Origin: Streptomyces sp. YPW6
GTDB lineage: Bacteria; Actinomycetota; Actinomycetes; Streptomycetales; Streptomycetaceae
NCBI RefSeq assembly: GCF_018866325.1
Contig: NZ_CP076457.1
Location: 2,825,001 to 2,889,000 of the forward strand
Reading direction: 5' to 3'
Length of the DNA: 64,000 nt
The notes below the pieces were generated by a model. It was not told the origin of the DNA, did no database searches, and was given only the letters and a program-made list of their open reading frames with translations. A program made the translations under genes and the position numbers. Of this stretch, positions 1-7,301 are shown piece after piece (the first letter of the stretch is position 1; each line of letters opens with the position of its first letter).

Positions 1-841
1 GGAGCGCGCCCTCGCCGTCGACCCGGCCAAGGAGGGTGTCGGCGACGGCCTGGGGCTGGTCGGCGATCTCCTTGAGCATGAAGGAGGCGTAGCCGCCCTT
101 CTCGGCGGCGGAGGCGTCCCAGTCGACGTGGTACTCCCGCACGTCGGCGGGCTCCCCGTCGAACCCGGTGACGGTGACGCCCTCGGGGCCCAGCTCGACG
201 ACCTGGTCCTGGCCCAGCTCGATCGCGGAGCGGGTGTGGTCGATGAAGGCGGCGACGTCGGAGGCGAGGAACCACTCGTCCTGCCCGACGCCCACGACGA
301 GCGGGGAGTTGCGCCGCGCACCGACGACGACGTCCGGCTGGTCCGCGTGGACGGCCACGAGGGTGAACGCCCCCTCCAGCCGCCGGCACACCTGCCGCAT
401 GGCGTCCGCGAGGTCCCCGCCCGCCGAGAACGCCTCGGCCAGCAGGTGCCCGACGACCTCCGTGTCGGTGTCCGACTCCAGGGCGTGCCCGCGCCCCGTC
501 AGCTCGCGGCGCAGGGCCGCGAAGTTCTCGATGATCCCGTTGTGCACGACGGCGACCCGGCCCGCGTTGTCGAGGTGCGGGTGGGCGTTGACGTCGGTGG
601 GCGCGCCGTGCGTCGCCCAGCGGGTGTGCCCGATCCCGGTCCGCCCGGCGGGCAGCGGCCGGTCCCCCAGCTCCTTCTCCAGATTGACGAGCTTGCCCGC
701 CTTCTTCGCGGCGGCGAGTCCGCCGTCCGCGAGCACGGCGACGCCCGCCGAGTCGTAGCCCCGGTATTCGAGGCGCTTGAGTCCCGCGACGACGACGTCC
801 TGCGCCGACTGCATACCGACATAACCCACGATTCCGCACAT
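1..841 (-). CDS. glmS: Glutamine--fructose-6-phosphate aminotransferase (isomerizing), 3' end outside window
   Basis: Makes glucosamine-6-phosphate from fructose-6-phosphate and glutamine, the first step towards UDP-GlcNAc for peptidoglycan. About 280 N-terminal residues are visible. They begin with MCGIVGYVG, so the nucleophilic Cys becomes N-terminal once the Met is removed, followed by LEYRGYDSAG, TRWATHGAP and VVHNGIIEN of the class II glutamine amidotransferase domain. The reading frame runs off the left edge before the SIS sugar-isomerase domains are complete. The ATG at 841 is fixed by the need for Cys at position 2; no strong ribosome binding site precedes it. glmM, the next enzyme of the pathway, lies at 23.7-25.1 kb on the same strand. 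Confidence 0.97.
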   Translation of the reverse strand, partial: MCGIVGYVGMQSAQDVVVAGLKRLEYRGYDSAGVAVLADGGLAAAKKAGKLVNLEKELGDRPLPAGRTGIGHTRWATHGAPTDVNAHPHLDNAGRVAVVHNGIIENFAALRRELTGRGHALESDTDTEVVGHLLAEAFSAGGDLADAMRQVCRRLEGAFTLVAVHADQPDVVVGARRNSPLVVGVGQDEWFLASDVAAFIDHTRSAIELGQDQVVELGPEGVTVTGFDGEPADVREYHVDWDASAAEKGGYASFMLKEIADQPQAVADTLLGRVDGEGAL

Positions 842-1139
842 AGCGGCACCATAAGGCCGGAAGCGGCTCGCGGGGAGGAATACCGACGACACCGATCCCG
901 TGAAGCGCTCGCCGGCGGGCAGCGGGAGCCGGACTCGCGTGTGCGCCGGATCGGCCATGCGGAGCAGCGCGGCTCCGGCTCGGGAGCCTTGCCTCCTCCG
1001 TGCGCGCGGCCGGGCGCGCGCACGGACCGTCCGGGCGTTCCCCGGCCCGTCCGCAAGCCGCCCGAACGGGCGGCTGGGGGTGCCTGTCCGGCCTCGTTAG
1101 TTTCGGGCGGGTCAACAGCATCCCGGCACAGGAGGAAGC
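842..1139. other. Divergent intergenic region between glmS and the ricin-type gene
   Basis: About 300 bases carrying the regulatory regions of two divergently read genes. I see the GGAGGA ribosome binding site of the rightward gene at about 1130-1135, but no promoter hexamers I would defend. No conserved reading frame is apparent. Confidence 0.5.
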
Positions 1140-1730
1140 GTGGAACGAAACACCCGAAGCAGCATCTACCGCCGACTGCGCAGACAGGGGTTCGTGACCT
1201 CGCTGGTCGCGCTTCTCGTGCTGCTCGTCCCGGCCGTGGCACACGCCGACAGCAACCCGAACGTCCGCTACACCTCGACCCCGTACAACGCGGCCATTCA
1301 CGAGATCAGGGCGTCCTACAGCTGGAAGTGCCTGGACATCCGCGGCGGGTCCACCAACGTCGGGGCCGTGATCCAGACGTTCGACTGCAAGGGCCGGCAC
1401 CATCAGCGCTTCTCCTTCTACCCGGTCGGCGGGGAGAACTTCGTGATCGCGACGTACGGCGGCGCCACCTGCCTGGGCACCGTGAACGCGAGCAAGGCCA
1501 CCGGCGCCGGGGTCGTCCAGGCCACCGGCGGCGACTGCCTGACGCTGCGGTGGAAGGACCGGGGCGGCAACCACTGGGAGATGGTCGAGACCTTCACCGG
1601 CCAGTGCCTGCGTGACACGGGCCGGCGCAGCCAGGTCGTGCTGGGCGCGTGCGGCAGCACCGGTGAGCCCTGGCCGGACCTGTGGACGCCCCGGTTCGAC
1701 CGCTACTTCGACTACACGAACTTCTTCTAG
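1140..1730 (+). CDS. Secreted ricin-type beta-trefoil (RICIN) domain protein
   Basis: A 196-residue exported protein. It has an Arg-rich n-region, a hydrophobic core (TSLVALLVLLVPAV) and a likely signal peptidase site after AHA at about residue 36. The mature part looks like a single beta-trefoil lectin fold: CLDIRGGSTNVGA and a QxF-type motif (HHQRFSF) are typical of RICIN repeats, and several Cys suggest disulfides. Members of the family usually bind carbohydrate, but no ligand can be read from the sequence. No catalytic domain is attached, so it could be a stand-alone lectin. The start is GTG at 1140, with GGAGGA just upstream. It is divergent from glmS and separated from the next gene by a strong hairpin. 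Confidence 0.8.
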   Translation: MERNTRSSIYRRLRRQGFVTSLVALLVLLVPAVAHADSNPNVRYTSTPYNAAIHEIRASYSWKCLDIRGGSTNVGAVIQTFDCKGRHHQRFSFYPVGGENFVIATYGGATCLGTVNASKATGAGVVQATGGDCLTLRWKDRGGNHWEMVETFTGQCLRDTGRRSQVVLGACGSTGEPWPDLWTPRFDRYFDYTNFF

Positions 1731-1794
1731 AAGCGGCGGAGCCCCACCAGGGGCCACGAGGCGGCTACACCGCCGCTGACAGGAGCCCCCTCGT

Positions 1795-1843
1795 CCGCAT
1801 CCCCCGCCGGCGTCGCCCCGGGCCGCCCCGGCGGGGGATGCGG
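1795..1843. terminator. Hairpin terminator between convergent genes
   Basis: Perfect 16-bp inverted repeat (1795-1810 with 1828-1843) around a 17-base loop, lying between the convergent ricin-type and LuxR-type genes. There is no long T-run, as is usual for streptomycete terminators. It could serve both strands. Confidence 0.7.
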
Positions 1844-1887
1844 AGAAGCCGCCCGGCGGGCGGCAGGCCTTCCCGGGGGCTCGGTGC

Positions 1888-3609
1888 TCAGCCGCGGTCG
1901 AGGCCGTCCTCACGCACCCGCTGGGCCAGTTCGACCTTGGTGGACGCAGGCCGCCCTGCCGCCCGGTACTTGGCCTTGACCCGGCCGAGATAGTCCTTCG
2001 CGGTGTTCTGGGTGATGCCCGCTCGCCGTGCGGTCGCCTTGAGGGTCAGTCCGGAGGCGTACGCCAGCAGGACCTGCTTCTCCTTCGGCGCGAGCGGAGG
2101 ACCCGGCCGCGGCGGCCCGGAGCGCCGCTGCGAGGGCTCCTGGGCGAGCAGGCCGAGCCAGCCGGTCAGGCGGTCCGCGTCGAAGACGTGGGTGGAGACC
2201 TCCGGGGGGCGGCCGCAGCGGTAGAAATCGTCCCTGATGCCGCCGTGGACGGTGAAGCCGAGGCCACGGACCAGCGCCTGGTAGTCGGGGTTGGCCGTGG
2301 AGACGATGAGGCGCCCGCTTCTCACGCCGTCGCGCAGGATGGAGCGCAGCACATGGGCACGGGCGGACGGGACCGGGCAGTGAGCCGCCCCCAGGAAGAG
2401 TCCGCCCCCCTGTAACGCCGCCGTGCTGTGCTGCTGGAGCAGCGGCTCCAGGCTGCCCTCCGTCCGCTGCTCGACGGGCAGCATGCAGGCGAGTCCGATG
2501 ACCTTGCCGAGGGGGTCGGTCGCGACCCGGAATGCGCCGATGTCGTCTCCGGCCCAGCGCTCGGTCAGCCGGTCGCACCGGCGTTCGTCGAAGCCGCTGT
2601 GCACGGCCCACTGCCGCATCAGCGCCCCGATGGCGGCGGCGTCGCCGCCCTCGGCGCCGCGGATGCGGACGGGGCTGTCCCGGGCCGGGAACAACTCCCG
2701 GCGCAGCAGCGGATCACCACTGAGGAACAAGCCCTGCTCGGCGAGGTGGGAGCGGGGGCCGGGATCGTCGGTGGCAGCCATCCCCGCCAGCCGGTAGGCG
2801 CGTGCCCTGGTGCGGGTGCCGCGATGGGTCTGGGGCTTGCGCCACTGGAAGGAGAGCTCGAACAGTGCGCGGTAGGGCTCGGAGAGCCGCAGTCCCAGCC
2901 GGGTGCGCCGGACGATGCTCAGCGCCGCCAGCGCCGCGAACGCGTCAGGTCCGCCGCGCAACAGGTGCTCGTCACCCGATCCCACCGTGGCCAGTTGCCG
3001 CAGGGAGTGCTGCCATCGCCGGCCGGGCAGTTCTCGCGTCAGCCGGTCACCGACCTCGGCCGCCACGTGGTCGGCCACCGCGCCCGGGTCGCTGTCGCAC
3101 GCGCCGGACTCCAGTGCCCGGCAGGCCACGTCGGCCAGGAGCGGGATGCCGCCCGCCAGGCGGATCACGAGAGCGCGCGCGCCGGGATCCAGTGCGGTGG
3201 CTCTCAGGCCGATCCTGGTGTCGCAGGCCGGCCCCAGAGCGATGGTCTCCGGGTCGAGTTCCCCCCACGACGGGTCTGCCACGAGAGGGATGCGGCTGAT
3301 CACGACGACGGCAGGGCGCCCCACCGGACCGCCTGCCGCGCGGAGCGCCCTGTGGAGCGTCTCCCTGCGGCCCCGGCCGTCCGCGCCGTCCACGACCAGC
3401 AGGCGCACGGCGGAGTCGGACAGGGTCCGTGCCAGGAGTGTGAACGGGTCCGGGGCGTCCAGGTCCACCCAGGTGGCGTGGGGAAGGTCCGCTGCCAGGC
3501 GGCTCTTCCCCACGCCCGGCGGACCCGTCAGATTGACCAGCTTCTTTCTGGCCACAGCCTGTCGCAGCGCCCTCGTCGCGGCGACCAGAGGCATGCCCAA
3601 GACATCCAC
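1888..3609 (-). CDS. P-loop ATPase / GNAT-like / LuxR-type HTH transcriptional regulator
   Basis: A predicted DNA-binding regulator of about 573 residues. The N-terminus has a Walker A motif (GPPGVGKS) and a Walker B-like LLVVDG, as in STAND/LuxR ATPases. The middle part (about residues 320-480) looks like an N-acetyltransferase fold: VRIRGAEGGDAAAIGALMRQ, then a segment ending VRGLGFTVHGG. The C-terminal 65 residues are a LuxR/GerE helix-turn-helix (LAPKEKQVLLAYASGLT, then TARRAGITQNTAKDYLGRVK). I place the start at GTG 3609 because GAGGGGG lies 6 bases upstream; a GTG at 3642 is in frame but lacks a binding site. It is shorter than the 900-1000 residue LAL regulators and lacks their TPR region. 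The target is unknown. Confidence 0.72.
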   Translation of the reverse strand: MDVLGMPLVAATRALRQAVARKKLVNLTGPPGVGKSRLAADLPHATWVDLDAPDPFTLLARTLSDSAVRLLVVDGADGRGRRETLHRALRAAGGPVGRPAVVVISRIPLVADPSWGELDPETIALGPACDTRIGLRATALDPGARALVIRLAGGIPLLADVACRALESGACDSDPGAVADHVAAEVGDRLTRELPGRRWQHSLRQLATVGSGDEHLLRGGPDAFAALAALSIVRRTRLGLRLSEPYRALFELSFQWRKPQTHRGTRTRARAYRLAGMAATDDPGPRSHLAEQGLFLSGDPLLRRELFPARDSPVRIRGAEGGDAAAIGALMRQWAVHSGFDERRCDRLTERWAGDDIGAFRVATDPLGKVIGLACMLPVEQRTEGSLEPLLQQHSTAALQGGGLFLGAAHCPVPSARAHVLRSILRDGVRSGRLIVSTANPDYQALVRGLGFTVHGGIRDDFYRCGRPPEVSTHVFDADRLTGWLGLLAQEPSQRRSGPPRPGPPLAPKEKQVLLAYASGLTLKATARRAGITQNTAKDYLGRVKAKYRAAGRPASTKVELAQRVREDGLDRG

Positions 3610-3892
3610 GAACGCCCCCTCGCAGCCGGCCCGGGTCCCCACCAGGCCGGCACGACTGTACCGAGCCCCGTCCCACCTGCCCAGGTCCCCGGCGGAGGCG
3701 GCCGCACAGCGTCGGGCGATCGTCTGTTGCTCGCACTGTGAGCCGTCCCGTCCCGGGGATCAGGCCGCAGGTGCACGCCTCACGGGCACGCCGGGCCACC
3801 GGTAACGCCGGGTGAGCGGTGACAGCGACCGGAGTCGCCGCCCGCCCGGCGGCCCGCAGGCCTGCGTACCGCCTGCGGCCGTGGCGGCGCCG

Positions 3893-3926
3893 GGCTCAGC
3901 AGCCCGCGGCTGCGGGCTGCTGAGCC
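3893..3926 (-). terminator. Hairpin, probable original terminator of the carboxypeptidase gene
   Basis: Perfect 15-bp inverted repeat (3893-3907 with 3912-3926) and a 4-base loop. It ends 8 bases before the left copy of the CTAG target duplication of the IS. Without the IS it would lie immediately after the stop codon of the carboxypeptidase gene, so it is probably that gene's terminator, now displaced by about 0.9 kb. Confidence 0.75.
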
Positions 3927-3937
3927 CCGTCCCCTAG

Positions 3938-4849
3938 AGATCGTCTTCAAAGGTGATCAGGTGATGAGGGATCATGCTTGTCATGGTGCGTCGTCATGAG
4001 CTTTCGGATGCCGAGTGGGCTGTGCTGTCGCGGTTGCTGCCGAGTTCGGGGACTGCGGGGCGGCCTCGTTCGGACGACCGGCTGGTACTGAACGGCATCG
4101 TGTGGAAGCTGCGGACCGGATCAGCCTGGCGTGATGTGCCGGAACGTTATGGTTCCTGGCAGACCTTGTACACACGTTTTCGCAGGTGGGCGCTGGACGG
4201 GACGTTCTCGCGCATGCTGCGGGCCGTCCAGGCGGAGAAGGACGCGGCCGGGGACATCGACTGGCTGGTGTCGGTCGACTCCACCATAGTTCGGGCCCAC
4301 CAGCATGCCGCCGGCGGCAAAAGGGGGCGGTCGACAGGGACGAAGCGGGTGATCACGCCCTCGGCCGATCCCGTGGTGGACTGAGCACGAAGGTCCACCT
4401 GGCCTGCGACGGGCGCGGCCGTCCTCTCGGCTTCGTCCTGTCGGGCGGCAACGCCAACGACTGCACCCGCCTCGAGAAGGTGATGGACTCGATCAGCGTG
4501 CCCAGAGTCGGGTCCGGGCGTCCACGCTCCCGGCCCGACCACGTGGTCGCCGACAAGGGCTACAGCTCTCGAAAGATCCGCGCCTACCTGCGACGACGCG
4601 GCATCCCCCACACGATCCCCGAACGCGCCGACCAGATCCTGGGCCGGCTGAACCGCAGCACACGCGGCGGACGGCCGCCCGGTTTCGACCGGTGCATATA
4701 CCGCCGCCGCAACGTCGTCGAGCGCTGCTTCAACCGCCTCAAGCAGTGGCGCGGACTGGCCACCCGCTATGACAAAACCCGCGAGTCCTACCAGGCGGCC
4801 GTCACCATCGCCTCCATCATGCTCTGGATCTGACCTTTGAAGACGACCC
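3938..4849 (+). mobile_element. Complete IS5-family (IS427-like) insertion sequence
   Basis: A 912-bp element with terminal inverted repeats: 3938-3954 against the reverse complement of 4833-4849, matching at 15 of 17 positions with core TCGTCTTCAAAGGT. It is flanked by a CTAG duplication at 3934-3937 and 4850-4853. It carries one transposase in two overlapping frames (-1), the usual design of IS427-type elements. Both ends, the duplication and the transposase are intact, so insertion is probably recent. The right-hand CTAG contains the stop codon of the carboxypeptidase gene, so that protein's reading frame is unaffected. Confidence 0.93.
3974..4833 (+). CDS. IS5-family transposase, made by -1 frameshift from two overlapping frames
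   Basis: The first frame (3974-4384) holds the N-terminal DUF4096-type region (HELSDAEWAVLSRLLP, GIVWKLRTGSAWRDVPERYG) and the first catalytic Asp in SVDSTIVRAHQHAAGGK. The second frame (open to 4833) holds DHALGRSRGGLSTK, the second Asp in VVADKGYSS, and the final Glu region RRNVVERCFNRLKQWRG. Together they give the DDE triad. The frames join smoothly if the ribosome slips back one base at the AAAAGGGGG run (4319-4327), giving HAAGGK-KGAVDRDEAGDH, which matches the family consensus as I recall it. I therefore read this as programmed frameshifting, not a mutation. ATG 3974 follows GAGGGA. Confidence 0.9.
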
Positions 4850-6214
4850 CTAGCAGTACTGCGCCTCCTTGCCGATCGACCGGTACATGCAGTCCGCGTT
4901 CTCGATCAGTTGGAGCACCGCGTCCCGGTTGCGGGCGGTCTCGCGTTCGATGACCTCGTCGGGCGGGTAGAAGCCGCCGCCCCAGGAGGAGCTCGGGTAC
5001 ATCTCGAAGGTGTAGCCGAAGATGCGCTGCGAGCCCCACAGCCAGTCGTCGATCGACCCGTCGGTGATGTAGAGGTCACTGGACTGCTCGGCGGTGTAGC
5101 CGTTGCTCGCCGCCATCTTGCGGCCGACGGCCGCGAACGCGTTGCGGTCGTCGGCGGTCATGCCGGGGGCCGTGTCGCTGTACGTGTAGCCGAAGGGCCA
5201 CAGCACCAGTTCGCTGTACGTGTGGAAGTCGATGGCCGCCGTGATCTGCTGCTTGCCGCCGACCACCCGGCTGCGGACGAAGTCCGCGACGACCTTGGTC
5301 TCGGGCGCGGACTCGGGGCCCGTACCGCGGTACGTCGCCGAGGACGGGCTGGAGGACGAGCCGCCGCAGCAGCCCCACTTGTAGGCCCAGTTGCGGTTCA
5401 GGTCGGTGCCGACCGCGCTGGAACCGGAGTTGGGCTGCCGGTTCTTGCGCCAGCTGCGGTACGAGCCGGAGGCGATGTCGTACTCGCCGCCGTCCGGGTT
5501 CATGTCCGGCACGATCCACAGCTCACGGCCGTTGACCGCCTGGGTGATCCGGGAGTCGGTGCCGTAGCCGGCGGCGAGCTCGCGGAGCAGGTAGAGCGAC
5601 ATCTCGACGGTCAGGTGCTCGCGGGCGTGCTGGTGCGCGGTGAACAGGACCTCGGGTTCGGCCTCGTCGGTGGCCACGTTGTCGCTGACCTTGACGGCGA
5701 CGATGTCGCGGCCCTGGTAGGTCTTGCCGATCACGCGCTTGCTCATGATCGAGGGGTTCGCGGCGATGCGCGCGTCGATCTCGGCCGTCATCTCGGCGTA
5801 GTTGTGGTACCGGGAGTCGGCGGGCGGGAAGTCCTGGGCGCCGACGCCGTCCGCCGCGTGCGCGGGGGCGTCGGGCGCGGGCAGGGCCTCCAGGACATGG
5901 CCGCGAAGCCGGAGCTTCCTGGCCTGGGCGGCGTCCGCGGTGATGACGATGCCGTGGTCGTGCACCTCGTCGATCGAGACGCCCGCGCGGGCGATGTCGG
6001 TGCGGGCGGCGGGGGTGGTGCGCCCGGTGATCTCGTACTGGAGCACCCGCCCGTCGGCGGCGACGGCCGCGTTCGGGGCCGAGGGCTCGGCGGTGGCCAC
6101 GGCGGTCGCGGGGGCCGCGAGGCCGAGGGCGAGGAGGACGGCGAGTACGGCGTTGCGCCGGGTCCTGGCCGGCCGGTTTCCCGGCCGGGACGTCCGTTCG
6201 GTGTCGGGTCGCAT
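4850..6214 (-). CDS. Secreted M14 zinc carboxypeptidase
   Basis: A 454-residue exported metallocarboxypeptidase, expected to remove C-terminal residues from extracellular peptides. It has a twin-Arg-containing n-region, a hydrophobic signal ([17 protein letters not shown]) and a propeptide of about 100 residues. The catalytic domain has the zinc motif HAREH (His and Glu ligands), the third ligand in IDFHTYSE, substrate-binding DLNRNW, and the catalytic Glu in [11 protein letters not shown] 6214 is chosen because AGGAGA lies 6-12 bases upstream; an upstream in-frame start adds 22 non-signal residues. The stop TAG (4850-4852) is formed by the target duplication of the adjacent IS, and the likely terminator now lies beyond that element. 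It is divergent from the gene at 6625. Confidence 0.93.
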   Translation of the reverse strand: MRPDTERTSRPGNRPARTRRNAVLAVLLALGLAAPATAVATAEPSAPNAAVAADGRVLQYEITGRTTPAARTDIARAGVSIDEVHDHGIVITADAAQARKLRLRGHVLEALPAPDAPAHAADGVGAQDFPPADSRYHNYAEMTAEIDARIAANPSIMSKRVIGKTYQGRDIVAVKVSDNVATDEAEPEVLFTAHQHAREHLTVEMSLYLLRELAAGYGTDSRITQAVNGRELWIVPDMNPDGGEYDIASGSYRSWRKNRQPNSGSSAVGTDLNRNWAYKWGCCGGSSSSPSSATYRGTGPESAPETKVVADFVRSRVVGGKQQITAAIDFHTYSELVLWPFGYTYSDTAPGMTADDRNAFAAVGRKMAASNGYTAEQSSDLYITDGSIDDWLWGSQRIFGYTFEMYPSSSWGGGFYPPDEVIERETARNRDAVLQLIENADCMYRSIGKEAQYC

Positions 6215-6624
6215 GCGGCAGTCTCCTGAGTCCGTCGGGGTGGGGGGTGGAGCTGTGCGACGGGCACAGAATGGAGGCATGTCATGAGCGGGTCAAGATA
6301 GGCATTCCGGCCATCCCGCCCGCCCGGCCGGGCGGGCGGGCGGCGCGCCGACATACCCCGCGATTGCGGAGGCAACGGCATTCCGGGGCCGGGGCGCAGT
6401 TTTCGGACCTCGGGAAAACTTCGTGACGCGATCGACGCCGATCTTCATACAACCTTTCCGTCGGCGTGTCGAAGATCACAGCGCCCTTTCTCCCATGTCG
6501 CTTATGCCGTACGCGACTTGCTTGCCTTCGGGTGCGGCAGCTGTTGGGCTGAGCTCACCTGGAAGGTGACAGCGGGGTACGAGCAGAGGGCTCGGGACAC
6601 CTTCCGGTGATGCGAGGAGGGGTT
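6215..6624. other. Divergent intergenic region with palindrome and interlocked inverted repeats
   Basis: A 24-bp perfect GC palindrome lies at 6316-6339. Two interlocked inverted repeats follow: ACGCCGA (6435-6441) with TCGGCGT (6461-6467), and GATCTTC (6440-6446) with GAAGATC (6471-6477). Their order allows either an H-type pseudoknot or alternative hairpins. The sequence between them (ATACAACCTTTCCG) is clearly less GC-rich than its surroundings. The region must hold the promoters of both flanking secreted-protein genes. Confidence 0.5.
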
Positions 6625-7137
6625 TTGAGAAGGCGCGTACTGACGTCCGTCCTGGCTGCGGGCGCCCTGTCCGGGGTGGTCGCGACAGCACTCGTGGCAG
6701 GACAACCGGATTCGTCCGAGGAGAAGTTGAGGCTCAGTTCGGTGGCGGACGAGGGTCCGGGCTACGCCGTGGAGGACTTCGCCTATCCCCAGGCCGACAA
6801 GATCCTCGCCGAGCAGGGGATCCTGCTGAAGCGGGGCGACGGACACATCGTGCTGGCGCAGTGCGGCAGCTCTCCGGATCTGCTGGAGATCTACGTACGT
6901 CACGAGAACACCGACAAGTTCTGCTTCCGGACCACGGGCCCCTCCGGCTATCTGAGCCTGGAGCTGCCCGCCGTCTACGGCGTCCGGACCACGGAGTACG
7001 CGACCGAGCTGTCCACCACGGTCGACGGCGAGGACCACCAGTACGACGTGGCGGCCAACTCCTGGGCCCCGGTGGGCGAGACGGCCGACCCGGAAGGCCG
7101 CGAGCACGTGCTCGTGGAGATCGTCACCTCGGGCTGA
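6625..7137 (+). CDS. Small secreted protein of unknown function
   Basis: A 170-residue protein I do not recognise. The N-terminus is a signal peptide or anchor (RRRVLTSVLAAGALSGVVATALVAG). The rest is soluble, with two Cys (in LAQCGSS and KFCFRTTG) about 30 residues apart that could pair. I favour TTG 6625, which follows GAGGAGGGG closely; GTG 6607 is also in frame and would add 6 residues but has no binding site. It precedes the ALF-repeat gene by 164 bases, and nothing links them functionally. Confidence 0.65.
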   Translation: MRRRVLTSVLAAGALSGVVATALVAGQPDSSEEKLRLSSVADEGPGYAVEDFAYPQADKILAEQGILLKRGDGHIVLAQCGSSPDLLEIYVRHENTDKFCFRTTGPSGYLSLELPAVYGVRTTEYATELSTTVDGEDHQYDVAANSWAPVGETADPEGREHVLVEIVTSG

Positions 7138-7301
7138 CGACCGGTACACACCTCGAAGGAGCGCCGGCGGCAGGGCGGCCGCGGGGCTGTCCCGCCGGAC
7201 AGCCCCGGGGCTGTGCCGCCATGCCGCCGTGCGTAGCGCGACCGGCGCCCTCACCCCGGTGAGGGCGCGTCCAGCGTTCCCGCACCGAAAGGAATTCCGT
7301 C

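Noticed and set aside
3974..4833. Transposase as a frameshifted pseudogene
   Set aside because: The two frames overlap at a slippery A/G run with no conserved residue lost, and the element's ends and target duplication are intact, so programmed frameshifting is the better reading.
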